Below are positions 57,320 to 64,000 of a DNA stretch of 64,000 nucleotides, piece after piece. The notes beneath the pieces were generated by a model. That model was not told where the DNA came from. It did no database searches and was given only the letters and a program-made list of their open reading frames with translations. Source of the DNA: Pseudomonas sp. MMS21 TM103 (GTDB lineage Bacteria > Pseudomonadota > Gammaproteobacteria > Pseudomonadales > Pseudomonadaceae); assembly GCF_022132145.1 (NCBI RefSeq), contig NZ_JAJISP010000001.1, positions 496,001-560,000 of the forward strand. The letters are read 5' to 3'. Position numbers and translations under genes: made by a program. The stretch's first letter is position 1; the number at the start of each line of letters is the position of its first letter.

Positions 57320-58609
57320 ATGAACGTACTGATCATCGGCAGCGGCGGGCGCGAGCACGCGCTGGCCTGGAAAGTCGCACAAGACCCGCGAGTAACCAAA
57401 GTCTTCGTCGCCCCGGGTAACGCCGGCACCGCCACCGAGGCCAAGTGCGAGAACGTCGCCATCGACGTGCTGGCCCTGGAGCAGCTGGCCGATTTCGCTG
57501 ATAAAAATGTGCAGCTGACCATCGTCGGCCCGGAAGCGCCGCTGGTGGCAGGCGTGGTCGATCTGTTCCGCGCACGCAAACTGGACATCTTCGGTCCGAC
57601 GGCCGGCGCGGCCCAACTGGAAGGCTCGAAAGCCTTCACCAAGGACTTCCTCGCCCGCCATCAGATCCCCACCGCCGATTACCAGAATTTCACCGAAGTC
57701 GAGCCGGCCCTGGCCTACCTGCAAAAGGTCGGCGCACCTATCGTGATCAAGGCCGACGGCCTGGCCGCCGGCAAAGGCGTGATAGTCGCCATGACCCTGG
57801 GCGAAGCCGAAGACGCGGTACGCGACATGCTCGCCGGCAATGCCTTCGGTGAAGCCGGCTCACGGGTGGTGATCGAGGAATTTCTCGATGGCGAGGAAGC
57901 CAGCTTCATCGTCATGGTCGACGGCAAGAACGTCTTGCCGATGGCCACCAGCCAGGACCACAAGCGCGTCGGCGACGGCGACAGCGGCCCGAATACCGGC
58001 GGCATGGGCGCCTACTCGCCCGCACCGGTGGTCACCGCCGCCGTGCACCAGCGGGTGATGGACGAGGTGATCTACCCCACCGTCAACGGCATGGCCAGCG
58101 AAGGCAACGTCTACACCGGCTTCCTCTATGCCGGGCTGATGATCGACAAGGCTGGCCAGCCGAAGGTCATCGAATTCAACTGCCGCTTCGGCGACCCGGA
58201 AACCCAGCCGATCATGGTGCGCCTGGAGTCATCGCTGGTCCTGCTGATCGAGGCCGCCCTGGCGCAGGCGCTGGACAAGGTCGAAGCGCGCTGGGACCCA
58301 CGACCGACCGTCGGCGTGGTCCTGGCCGCTGGCGGCTATCCGGGCGATTACGCCAAGGGTGACGTCATCGAAGGCCTGGACGAGGCGGCCAAGCTGGATG
58401 GCAAGGTGTTCCATGCCGGCACCGCACTCAAGGACGGCCAGGTGGTTACGGCCGGCGGCCGGGTACTCTGCGCCACGGCCATTGGGGCCAGCGTTGCCGA
58501 CGCCCAGCAGCAGGCCTACCGCCTGGCGGAGAAGATTCGCTGGAATGGCTGTTTCTACCGCCGGGATATCGGTTACCGCGCGATTGCCCGCGAACGCGGC
58601 GAGGGATAA
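57320..58609 (+). CDS. purD: Phosphoribosylamine-glycine ligase
   Basis: This 429-residue ATP-grasp enzyme makes GAR in purine synthesis. It shows MNVLIIGSGGREHALAWK, the PTAGAAQLEGSKAFTK segment, SQDHKRVGDGDSGPNTGGMG and EFNCRFGDPETQ. It has an AAGGAG ribosome site. It lies between purH and retS, as in P. aeruginosa. Confidence 0.97.
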   Translation: MNVLIIGSGGREHALAWKVAQDPRVTKVFVAPGNAGTATEAKCENVAIDVLALEQLADFADKNVQLTIVGPEAPLVAGVVDLFRARKLDIFGPTAGAAQLEGSKAFTKDFLARHQIPTADYQNFTEVEPALAYLQKVGAPIVIKADGLAAGKGVIVAMTLGEAEDAVRDMLAGNAFGEAGSRVVIEEFLDGEEASFIVMVDGKNVLPMATSQDHKRVGDGDSGPNTGGMGAYSPAPVVTAAVHQRVMDEVIYPTVNGMASEGNVYTGFLYAGLMIDKAGQPKVIEFNCRFGDPETQPIMVRLESSLVLLIEAALAQALDKVEARWDPRPTVGVVLAAGGYPGDYAKGDVIEGLDEAAKLDGKVFHAGTALKDGQVVTAGGRVLCATAIGASVADAQQQAYRLAEKIRWNGCFYRRDIGYRAIARERGEG

Positions 58610-58797
58610 AGGAAGGACGGCAAATCCGTTCAGCCGCCCAGTCGGACGGCGGGAACAGGGCACGACCCCCAGGCGGGTCGTGTCGCCAGCGCCAAGAGCG
58701 TCAACGCCAGGCAGCGACGGCGCCGCCCTGCCAGTGGTCGCTTTCACCGCGTCTGGACTGGCCATCCCGGCCATATTCCGCTACATAACGGCTTGGC

Positions 58798-58803
58798 TAT
58801 AAT
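58798..58803 (+). promoter_or_regulatory. Candidate -10 box of retS
   Basis: TATAAT, a perfect sigma-70 -10 hexamer, lies 31 bp before the retS GTG. The matching -35 region (around TATTCC) is weak. Confidence 0.45.
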
Positions 58804-58834
58804 CCGGCCACTTATCATTCAAAGGGAATTCAGC

Positions 58835-61618
58835 GTGCGCGGGCTCAGGATTGCCACAGGACTACTCGTCGGTTTGCTCATGGCCTGTCTGTTGCCGACA
58901 GCCATGGCCGAGAACGAACCAGACGCGTTTGACGCGCAGCCCGATAACTGGTCGTATCTGCTCGACCCGAGTGCTGCGCTAACCCTGGAGGATGTGCGGG
59001 CTCGCCACCAGCAGTTCCAGCCCCTCAGCCAACAGGCCTTCACCTTCCCCCCCAGCGAGCAGGCCGTTTGGCTGCATGTCGAACTGCCGCGCCACCAACA
59101 GCCGAACTGGCTGTGGATCTTCGCCCCGCGCGTGCAGTACCTCGACTATTACCTGTTGCGCGATGGCGCGCTCGAGCGCGAGGTCCAGACCGGCGAATCC
59201 AGGCCGATGAGTTCGCGACCGCTCGACTCCCGGGCCTACCTGATGGCGCTGCCGAACGATGACCAGCCGCGCGAAGCCTATGTGCGCATGACCTCGAACC
59301 ATCCGCTGATGGCCTGGTTCAAGATCATTGACGACGCCGGACTGGTGGCCCAGGAAAAACCCGCCTACGTCTTTGGCGCCTTGCTCGGCGGCCTGCTGTT
59401 GCTTGCCCTGTACAGCCTCATCCGCTTTTTCTACAGCCGCGCCGCCTGCTGCCTGTGGTTGAGCGCCCTGCATTTCAGCCTGGCGACCTGTGCGGCGGCC
59501 AATCTCGGTCTCTTCGCCGTCTGGGTGCCCAGCCAGAGCTACAACCAGTCGCTGGTCGCCGACTTGTCGGCGCTGCTGGCCGCCTTCTTCCTGCAGATCT
59601 TCTGTCTCGATTTCATGCGGCAAACACCGGCCCAGCCGGGCAGGTTCAAACACCTGCTGCAAGGCAACGCCGTGCTGATCCTCGCCGTTGCGCTGGTGAT
59701 CGCCAGCACCGGCCTGCTCTGGTACAGCACGCTGATCTACCTGCTGGTGCTAGTCAGTGCCTTGAGCGTCCTGCTGGTGGCTGGTCGTCTCTGCTACGAC
59801 GGTTATCAGCCCGCGCGCTTCATCGTCGTCGGCATGCTGGTATTCATCCTCGGCTTCAGCGCCTGCATCCCGGTATTGCTCGGCCTCGACCAGCTCAATC
59901 CCGGCTGGCTGGTGATTGCCGTCTTCAGCATCGCCACCCTGGGCGGCATCTTCCTCAGCCTCTCGCTCGCCGAACGGCAACGCCAGATCCAGCGCAGCAA
60001 GTTCAGGGAAAGTACCACGCTGGCCGCCAGTGCGGCCGAACTCAAGGCCAAGGCCGACTTCCTCGCCAAGATCAGTCACGAGATCCGTACACCGATGAAT
60101 GGCGTGTTGGGCATGACCGAGTTGCTGCTTGGCACCCCCCTGTCGGCCAAACAGCGTGACTACGTGCAGACTATCCACAGCTCGGGCAACGAACTGCTGG
60201 CGTTGATCAACGAGATCCTCGACATTTCCAAGCTCGAGTCCGGGCAGATCGAGCTGGACGACGTGCAGTTCGACCTCAATGCGTTGATCGAGGACTGCCT
60301 GGACATCTTCCGCGCCAAGGCCGAGCAACAGAAGGTCGAACTGATCAATTTCATGCAACCGCAGGTGCCACGGGTGATCAGCGGCGACCCGACGCGTTTG
60401 CGCCAGACCTTGCTGAGCCTGCTCGACAATGCCTTCAAGCAGACCGACGAAGGCGAAATCCTCCTGGTCGTGGCCCTCGATACCGCAGGCGAACAACCGC
60501 GCTTGCGCATCGCCGTGCAGGACAGCGGCCGCCCGCTGCAGGCCAGCGAGCGCGATGCCCTGCTCAATACCGAACTGCACAGCAAGGACTTCCTCGCGGC
60601 GACCAAGCTCGGCGGCCGCCTCGGCCTGATCATCGCCCGCCAACTGGTGCGCCTGATGCATGGCGAGTTTGGTATCCAGAGCGGCGGTGCCCAGGGTTCG
60701 ACCCTGTGGCTGACCCTGCCCTTGGACAGCCAGCGTCTGGAACAGCCCACGGCCGACCTCGATGGCCCGCTGCAAGGCGCACGCCTGCTGGTGGTGGATG
60801 ACAACGACACCTGCCGCAAGGTGCTGGTGCAGCAATGCAATGGCTGGGGCCTGCAGGTCAGTGCCGTGCCCTCGGGCAAGGAAGCCCTGGCCCTGCTGCG
60901 CACCAAGGCGCACATGCGCGAATACTTCGACGTGGTGCTCCTCGACCAGGACATGCCCGGCATGACCGGCATGCAGCTGGCGGCCAAGATCAAGGAGGAC
61001 CCCAGCCTCAACCACGACATCCTGCTGATCATGCTCACCGGCATCAGCAATGCGCCGAGCAAGATCATCGCGCGCAACGCCGGGATCAAGCGCATCCTGG
61101 CCAAGCCGGTGGCCGGCTATACCCTGAAAACCACCCTGGCCGATGAACTGTCCCAGCGCGGCGGCGACAGCTCGCCGGTGTTCACCCCGACCCGGGTCAG
61201 CGCACCGCTGCATGTGCCGAGCGACTTCCGCATCCTGGTCGCCGAAGACAACACCATCTCGACCAAGGTGATCCGCGGCATGCTCGGCAAGCTCAACCTG
61301 CAACCGGACACCGCCAGCAACGGCGCAGAAGCCCTCAGCGCGATGAAGGCGCAGCCCTATGACCTGGTGCTGATGGACTGCGAGATGCCGGTGCTCGACG
61401 GTTTCTCCGCCACCGAACAACTGCGTGCCTGGGAAACTGCCGAGCAGCGCCCGCGCACGCCGGTGGTGGCATTGACCGCCCACATCCTCAATGAACACAA
61501 GGAGCGCGCGCGTGAGGCCGGCATGGACGGCCACATGGCCAAACCGGTGGAACTCTCGCAATTGCGCGAACTGCTCGAATACTGGATCGCCCAGCGGGAG
61601 ATCCGCCAGCAACACTAA
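58835..61618 (+). CDS. retS: Hybrid sensor kinase RetS
   Basis: The product has 927 residues: a signal segment, a periplasmic 7TMR-DISMED2 domain (about 35-170), seven membrane helices (about 175-385) and a histidine kinase core with His415 in KISHEIRTPMNG. Two receivers follow (acceptors Asp704 and Asp848). RetS (PA4856) binds the kinase GacS and shifts cells from biofilm toward virulence by lowering small-RNA output. The ATP lid looks degenerate (DSGRPL where kinases have DTGxG). I chose the GTG after AAGGGAA; the ATG 14 codons upstream overlaps the likely -10 box. Confidence 0.93.
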   Translation: MRGLRIATGLLVGLLMACLLPTAMAENEPDAFDAQPDNWSYLLDPSAALTLEDVRARHQQFQPLSQQAFTFPPSEQAVWLHVELPRHQQPNWLWIFAPRVQYLDYYLLRDGALEREVQTGESRPMSSRPLDSRAYLMALPNDDQPREAYVRMTSNHPLMAWFKIIDDAGLVAQEKPAYVFGALLGGLLLLALYSLIRFFYSRAACCLWLSALHFSLATCAAANLGLFAVWVPSQSYNQSLVADLSALLAAFFLQIFCLDFMRQTPAQPGRFKHLLQGNAVLILAVALVIASTGLLWYSTLIYLLVLVSALSVLLVAGRLCYDGYQPARFIVVGMLVFILGFSACIPVLLGLDQLNPGWLVIAVFSIATLGGIFLSLSLAERQRQIQRSKFRESTTLAASAAELKAKADFLAKISHEIRTPMNGVLGMTELLLGTPLSAKQRDYVQTIHSSGNELLALINEILDISKLESGQIELDDVQFDLNALIEDCLDIFRAKAEQQKVELINFMQPQVPRVISGDPTRLRQTLLSLLDNAFKQTDEGEILLVVALDTAGEQPRLRIAVQDSGRPLQASERDALLNTELHSKDFLAATKLGGRLGLIIARQLVRLMHGEFGIQSGGAQGSTLWLTLPLDSQRLEQPTADLDGPLQGARLLVVDDNDTCRKVLVQQCNGWGLQVSAVPSGKEALALLRTKAHMREYFDVVLLDQDMPGMTGMQLAAKIKEDPSLNHDILLIMLTGISNAPSKIIARNAGIKRILAKPVAGYTLKTTLADELSQRGGDSSPVFTPTRVSAPLHVPSDFRILVAEDNTISTKVIRGMLGKLNLQPDTASNGAEALSAMKAQPYDLVLMDCEMPVLDGFSATEQLRAWETAEQRPRTPVVALTAHILNEHKERAREAGMDGHMAKPVELSQLRELLEYWIAQREIRQQH

Positions 61619-61940
61619 GTCCGGCCCTGAGCCACCCGGCAGCTGCCGGCGGCGACTGCGTTTCAGGCAAAGCGCAGCGCATGGATCGGCGGCAGGTTGG
61701 GGTGAAGCTGATACGTGCCCTGCGCCGCCCCGGTAGGCAGCCGCTGCCGACCGTGGTTAATCCAACCGGTATAACCGCCGCCGTTGGCGTGGTCCGCTTC
61801 GGCTGCCGAACGACTGCCAGGTTGCCGTGCGCAATTGCCGCAGCGGGCACTGGAGATCGGCACGACAATCCCGGATCATGCAGGCGGCGCCGGCAGTGCC
61901 GGCCACGCCCCTCCCCTCACCCAAGAGACGAGCCCAATCC
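61619..61940. other. Intergenic region between retS and marC-like gene
   Basis: In this 322-bp stretch no convincing gene is seen. A minus-strand frame at 61663-61863 (ending NLPPIHALRFA) has somewhat protein-like composition but no ribosome site or recognised family, so I do not call it. No hairpin terminator was noticed. Confidence 0.45.
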
Positions 61941-62537
61941 ATGGCGTCCGAGTTGTTCAGTCTGTATCTGAAGTTGCTGGTGCTCTACAGCCCATTCTTC
62001 GTGTTGTCCTGCTTTATCGGCCTGAGCCGTGGCTACACGGTCAAGGAGCGCAAGCGCCTGGCCTGGAAGGTCGCGCTTGGCGTACTGATTTCCAGCTTGC
62101 TGCTGTACCTGTTCGGCAAGCACATCTTCACCCTGTTCGGCATCACCATCGACGCCTTCCGGATCGGTGCCGGCAGCGTGTTGTTTATCTCGGCGCTGGG
62201 CATGGCCCAGGGCAAGTCGGCGGTGCAAAGCGACAACGTGCAGCAGGACGTGACCATAGTGCCGCTGACCATCCCGCTGACCGTTGGTCCCGGCACCATA
62301 GGGGCGCTGCTGCTGATGGGGGCCAGCCAGCCGCATTGGAACGACAAACTGTTGGCAGTAGTCGGCATCGCCCTGGCCAGCCTGACGGTCGGCGTGGTGC
62401 TGTACCTGTCGAACCAGTTCGAACGCCTGCTCGGCGATCAGGGCCTGCAGATCGTCAGTCGGCTGATGGGCCTGTTCGTCTGCGCCCTGGCCGCGCAGAT
62501 CATCTTCACCGGGGTGAAGAACTACCTCTCGCTCTGA
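61941..62537 (+). CDS. MarC-family integral membrane protein
   Basis: The 198-residue protein has six membrane helices. VPLTIPLTVGPGTIGALLLM is the MarC/UPF0056 signature, and the N-terminal LVLYSPFFVLSCFIGLSRGY also fits. Despite its name, the family is not shown to cause antibiotic resistance; its substrate is unknown. The frame is open further upstream, but the ATG at 61941 gives the family start. It sits between retS and the urea transport genes, as in P. aeruginosa. Confidence 0.88.
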   Translation: MASELFSLYLKLLVLYSPFFVLSCFIGLSRGYTVKERKRLAWKVALGVLISSLLLYLFGKHIFTLFGITIDAFRIGAGSVLFISALGMAQGKSAVQSDNVQQDVTIVPLTIPLTVGPGTIGALLLMGASQPHWNDKLLAVVGIALASLTVGVVLYLSNQFERLLGDQGLQIVSRLMGLFVCALAAQIIFTGVKNYLSL

Positions 62538-62661
62538 ATCGGTGCGCAGTGGCCTGGCAGCCTGCTCCAGGCCCCTGGCGCGCACCAAAGCTGCGCATTC
62601 AGCGCCACATGAAAAATCCTGAAAACTTGTCCAGCCCTTATGAGACAAGGCTTTGCGAGCG

Positions 62662-62678
62662 TTGGCACGGATGCTGCC
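62662..62678 (+). promoter_or_regulatory. Sigma-54 promoter of urtA
   Basis: TTGGCACGGATGCTGCC matches the -24/-12 consensus (YTGGCACGrNNNTTGCW) at all but two positions. The essential GG and GC pairs are 12 bp apart. It lies 56 bp before the urtA ATG. Sigma-54 with NtrC commonly drives urea and other nitrogen-scavenging transporters. Confidence 0.75.
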
Positions 62679-62733
62679 ATTAGACTGGTGACCCTCCTGG
62701 TCCCACCCAATCGCTGCGCATGGAGCCATAACA

Positions 62734-64000
62734 ATGAAGCGTCGTCCTCTCCTGAAATCCACCCTCGCTGCCAGCGCCCTGCTGCTCAGCGGCTTGTTCC
62801 CGTTCACCGTGCAGGCGGCCGAAACCATCAAGGTCGGCATCCTCCACTCGTTATCCGGCACCATGGCTATTTCCGAGACCTCGTTAAAAGACATGGCCCT
62901 GATGACCATCGACGAGATCAACGCCAAGGGCGGCGTACTCGGCAAGCAACTCGAACCCGTGGTGGTCGACCCTGCGTCCAACTGGCCGCTGTTCGCCGAA
63001 CGGGCTCGGCAACTGCTGAGCCAGGACAAGGTCGACGTGACCTTCGGCTGCTGGACCTCGGTGTCGCGCAAATCCGTGCTGCCGGTGTACGAGGAGCTCA
63101 ACGGCCTGCTGTTCTACCCCGTGCAGTACGAAGGCGAAGAACTCTCGCCGAACGTCTTCTACACCGGTGCGGCGCCCAATCAGCAGGCCATCCCGGCGGT
63201 CGAGTACCTGATGAGCGAAGACGGCGGCGGTGCCAAGCGCTACTTCCTGCTCGGCACCGACTACGTCTACCCGCGCACCACCAACAAGATCCTGCGCGCC
63301 TTCCTGATCAGCAAAGGCGTGGCCGACAAGGACATCGAAGAGGTCTACACCCCGTTCGGCCATAGCGATTACCAGACCATCGTCGCCAACATCAAGAAGT
63401 TCTCCGCCGGTGGCAAGACCGCGGTGATCTCCACCGTCAACGGTGACTCCAACGTACCCTTCTACAAGGAACTGGCGAACCAGGGCATCGACGCCACCGA
63501 CATTCCGGTGGTGGCCTTCTCGGTCGGCGAGGAAGAACTGCGCGGCATCGACACCAAACCGCTGGTTGGCCAACTGGCCGCCTGGAACTACTTCCAGTCG
63601 GTGGAAAATCCGGTTAACAGCGCGTTCGTCGCCAAGTGGAAGGCCTATGCCAAGGCCAAGAACCTGCCGGGCGCGGACAAGGCGGTGACCAACGACCCGA
63701 TGGAAGCCACCTACGTCGGCATCCACATGTGGGCCCAGGCGGTCGAGAAAGCCGGCAGCACCGACGTCGACAAGGTGCGTGACGCCATGGCCGGGCAGAC
63801 TTTCGCCGCGCCGAGCGGTTACACCCTGACCATGGACAAGACCAACCACCACCTGCACAAGCCGGTGATGATCGGCGAGGTCCAGGAAGACGGCCAGTTC
63901 TCGGTGGTCTGGCAGACCGAAGGTCCGGTCCGCGCCCAGCCGTGGAGCCCGTACATCGAAGGCAACGACAAGAAGCCGGATTACGCGGTGAAGTCGAACT
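62734..64000 (+). CDS. urtA: Urea ABC transporter substrate-binding protein (3' end outside window)
   Basis: The visible 422 residues begin MKRRPLLKSTLAASALLLSG and QAAETIKVGILHSLSGTMAI, a signal peptide followed by a type I periplasmic binding protein. The segments VFGC-like TFGCWTSVSRKSVLPVYEE and LLFYPVQYEGEE are specific for UrtA/FmdD-type urea or amide binders. No stop occurs before the window ends. Position after retS and the MarC gene matches the P. aeruginosa urea transporter locus, and a sigma-54 promoter precedes it. A short-chain amide ligand is the main alternative. Confidence 0.92.
   Translation, partial: MKRRPLLKSTLAASALLLSGLFPFTVQAAETIKVGILHSLSGTMAISETSLKDMALMTIDEINAKGGVLGKQLEPVVVDPASNWPLFAERARQLLSQDKVDVTFGCWTSVSRKSVLPVYEELNGLLFYPVQYEGEELSPNVFYTGAAPNQQAIPAVEYLMSEDGGGAKRYFLLGTDYVYPRTTNKILRAFLISKGVADKDIEEVYTPFGHSDYQTIVANIKKFSAGGKTAVISTVNGDSNVPFYKELANQGIDATDIPVVAFSVGEEELRGIDTKPLVGQLAAWNYFQSVENPVNSAFVAKWKAYAKAKNLPGADKAVTNDPMEATYVGIHMWAQAVEKAGSTDVDKVRDAMAGQTFAAPSGYTLTMDKTNHHLHKPVMIGEVQEDGQFSVVWQTEGPVRAQPWSPYIEGNDKKPDYAVKSN

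Noticed and set aside
61663-61863. Minus-strand frame between retS and the MarC gene
   Set aside because: Ends in a protein-like sequence but lacks a ribosome site and any known family; could not be supported.

Overview
The window is GC-rich chromosomal DNA from a gamma-proteobacterium of the genus Pseudomonas. The best evidence is the last 25 kb. Its gene order (speA, SUI1-type factor, NUDIX, DUF2333, gcbA, ctpL, dsbD, aroQ, accB, accC, prmA, DUF3426, dusB, fis, purH, purD, retS, marC, urtA) is, from memory, that of the P. aeruginosa PA4839-PA4858 region. Many proteins are typical of the genus: RetS, GcbA, CtpL, the CioAB cyanide-insensitive oxidase and Pseudomonas-type Fis. The species cannot be named from the sequence. 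No rRNA, tRNA, CRISPR array, prophage or intact insertion sequence was found.

Layout. 1-5.7 kb: the tail of an EAL protein, mscL, a ferredoxin-NADP reductase, rlmG, and the cioAB operon with a 47-codon DUF2474 gene, with an exact ANR/FNR box upstream of cioA. 6-15 kb: ordinary housekeeping and stress genes (DJ-1, purine permease, trmA, DUF411, ypfJ, RIO kinase, LysR) interspersed with three decayed genes: an MFS transporter lacking its middle, a CPA1 Na+/H+ antiporter reduced to scraps, and an NmrA-like oxidoreductase with an in-frame stop. 15-24 kb: ada, a MazG-like pyrophosphatase overlapping cmoM, two tandem DUF4136 lipoproteins, a GNAT enzyme, a YdcZ transporter, an SdiA-regulated-type protein, and a SulP transporter with a tandem-domain universal stress protein. 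24-31 kb: two tandem paralogous membrane diguanylate cyclases, glycogen phosphorylase and a chemoreceptor.

31.3-34.7 kb is the accessory-looking part: a cupin gene with different codon habit, about 800 bp without a convincing gene, a secreted collagen-like protein with near-identical 45-bp repeats, a small secreted protein directly after it, a small membrane protein, and a transcription terminator not attached to an obvious gene. 34.7-38.4 kb holds a YbaK-type deacylase, a MATE pump overlapping a GAF-GGDEF protein, and a DUF2214 membrane protein. From 38.5 kb to the end is the conserved core block.

Functionally, signalling dominates. There are four GGDEF proteins, all with GGEEF active sites and RxxD inhibition sites, plus an EAL fragment, the hybrid kinase RetS and two chemoreceptors. 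Three regulatory sites can be read directly: an ANR box at the terminal oxidase, a PHO box before the phosphate-taxis receptor ctpL, and a sigma-54 promoter before the urea-transport gene urtA. They tie the neighbouring genes to oxygen, phosphate and nitrogen status.
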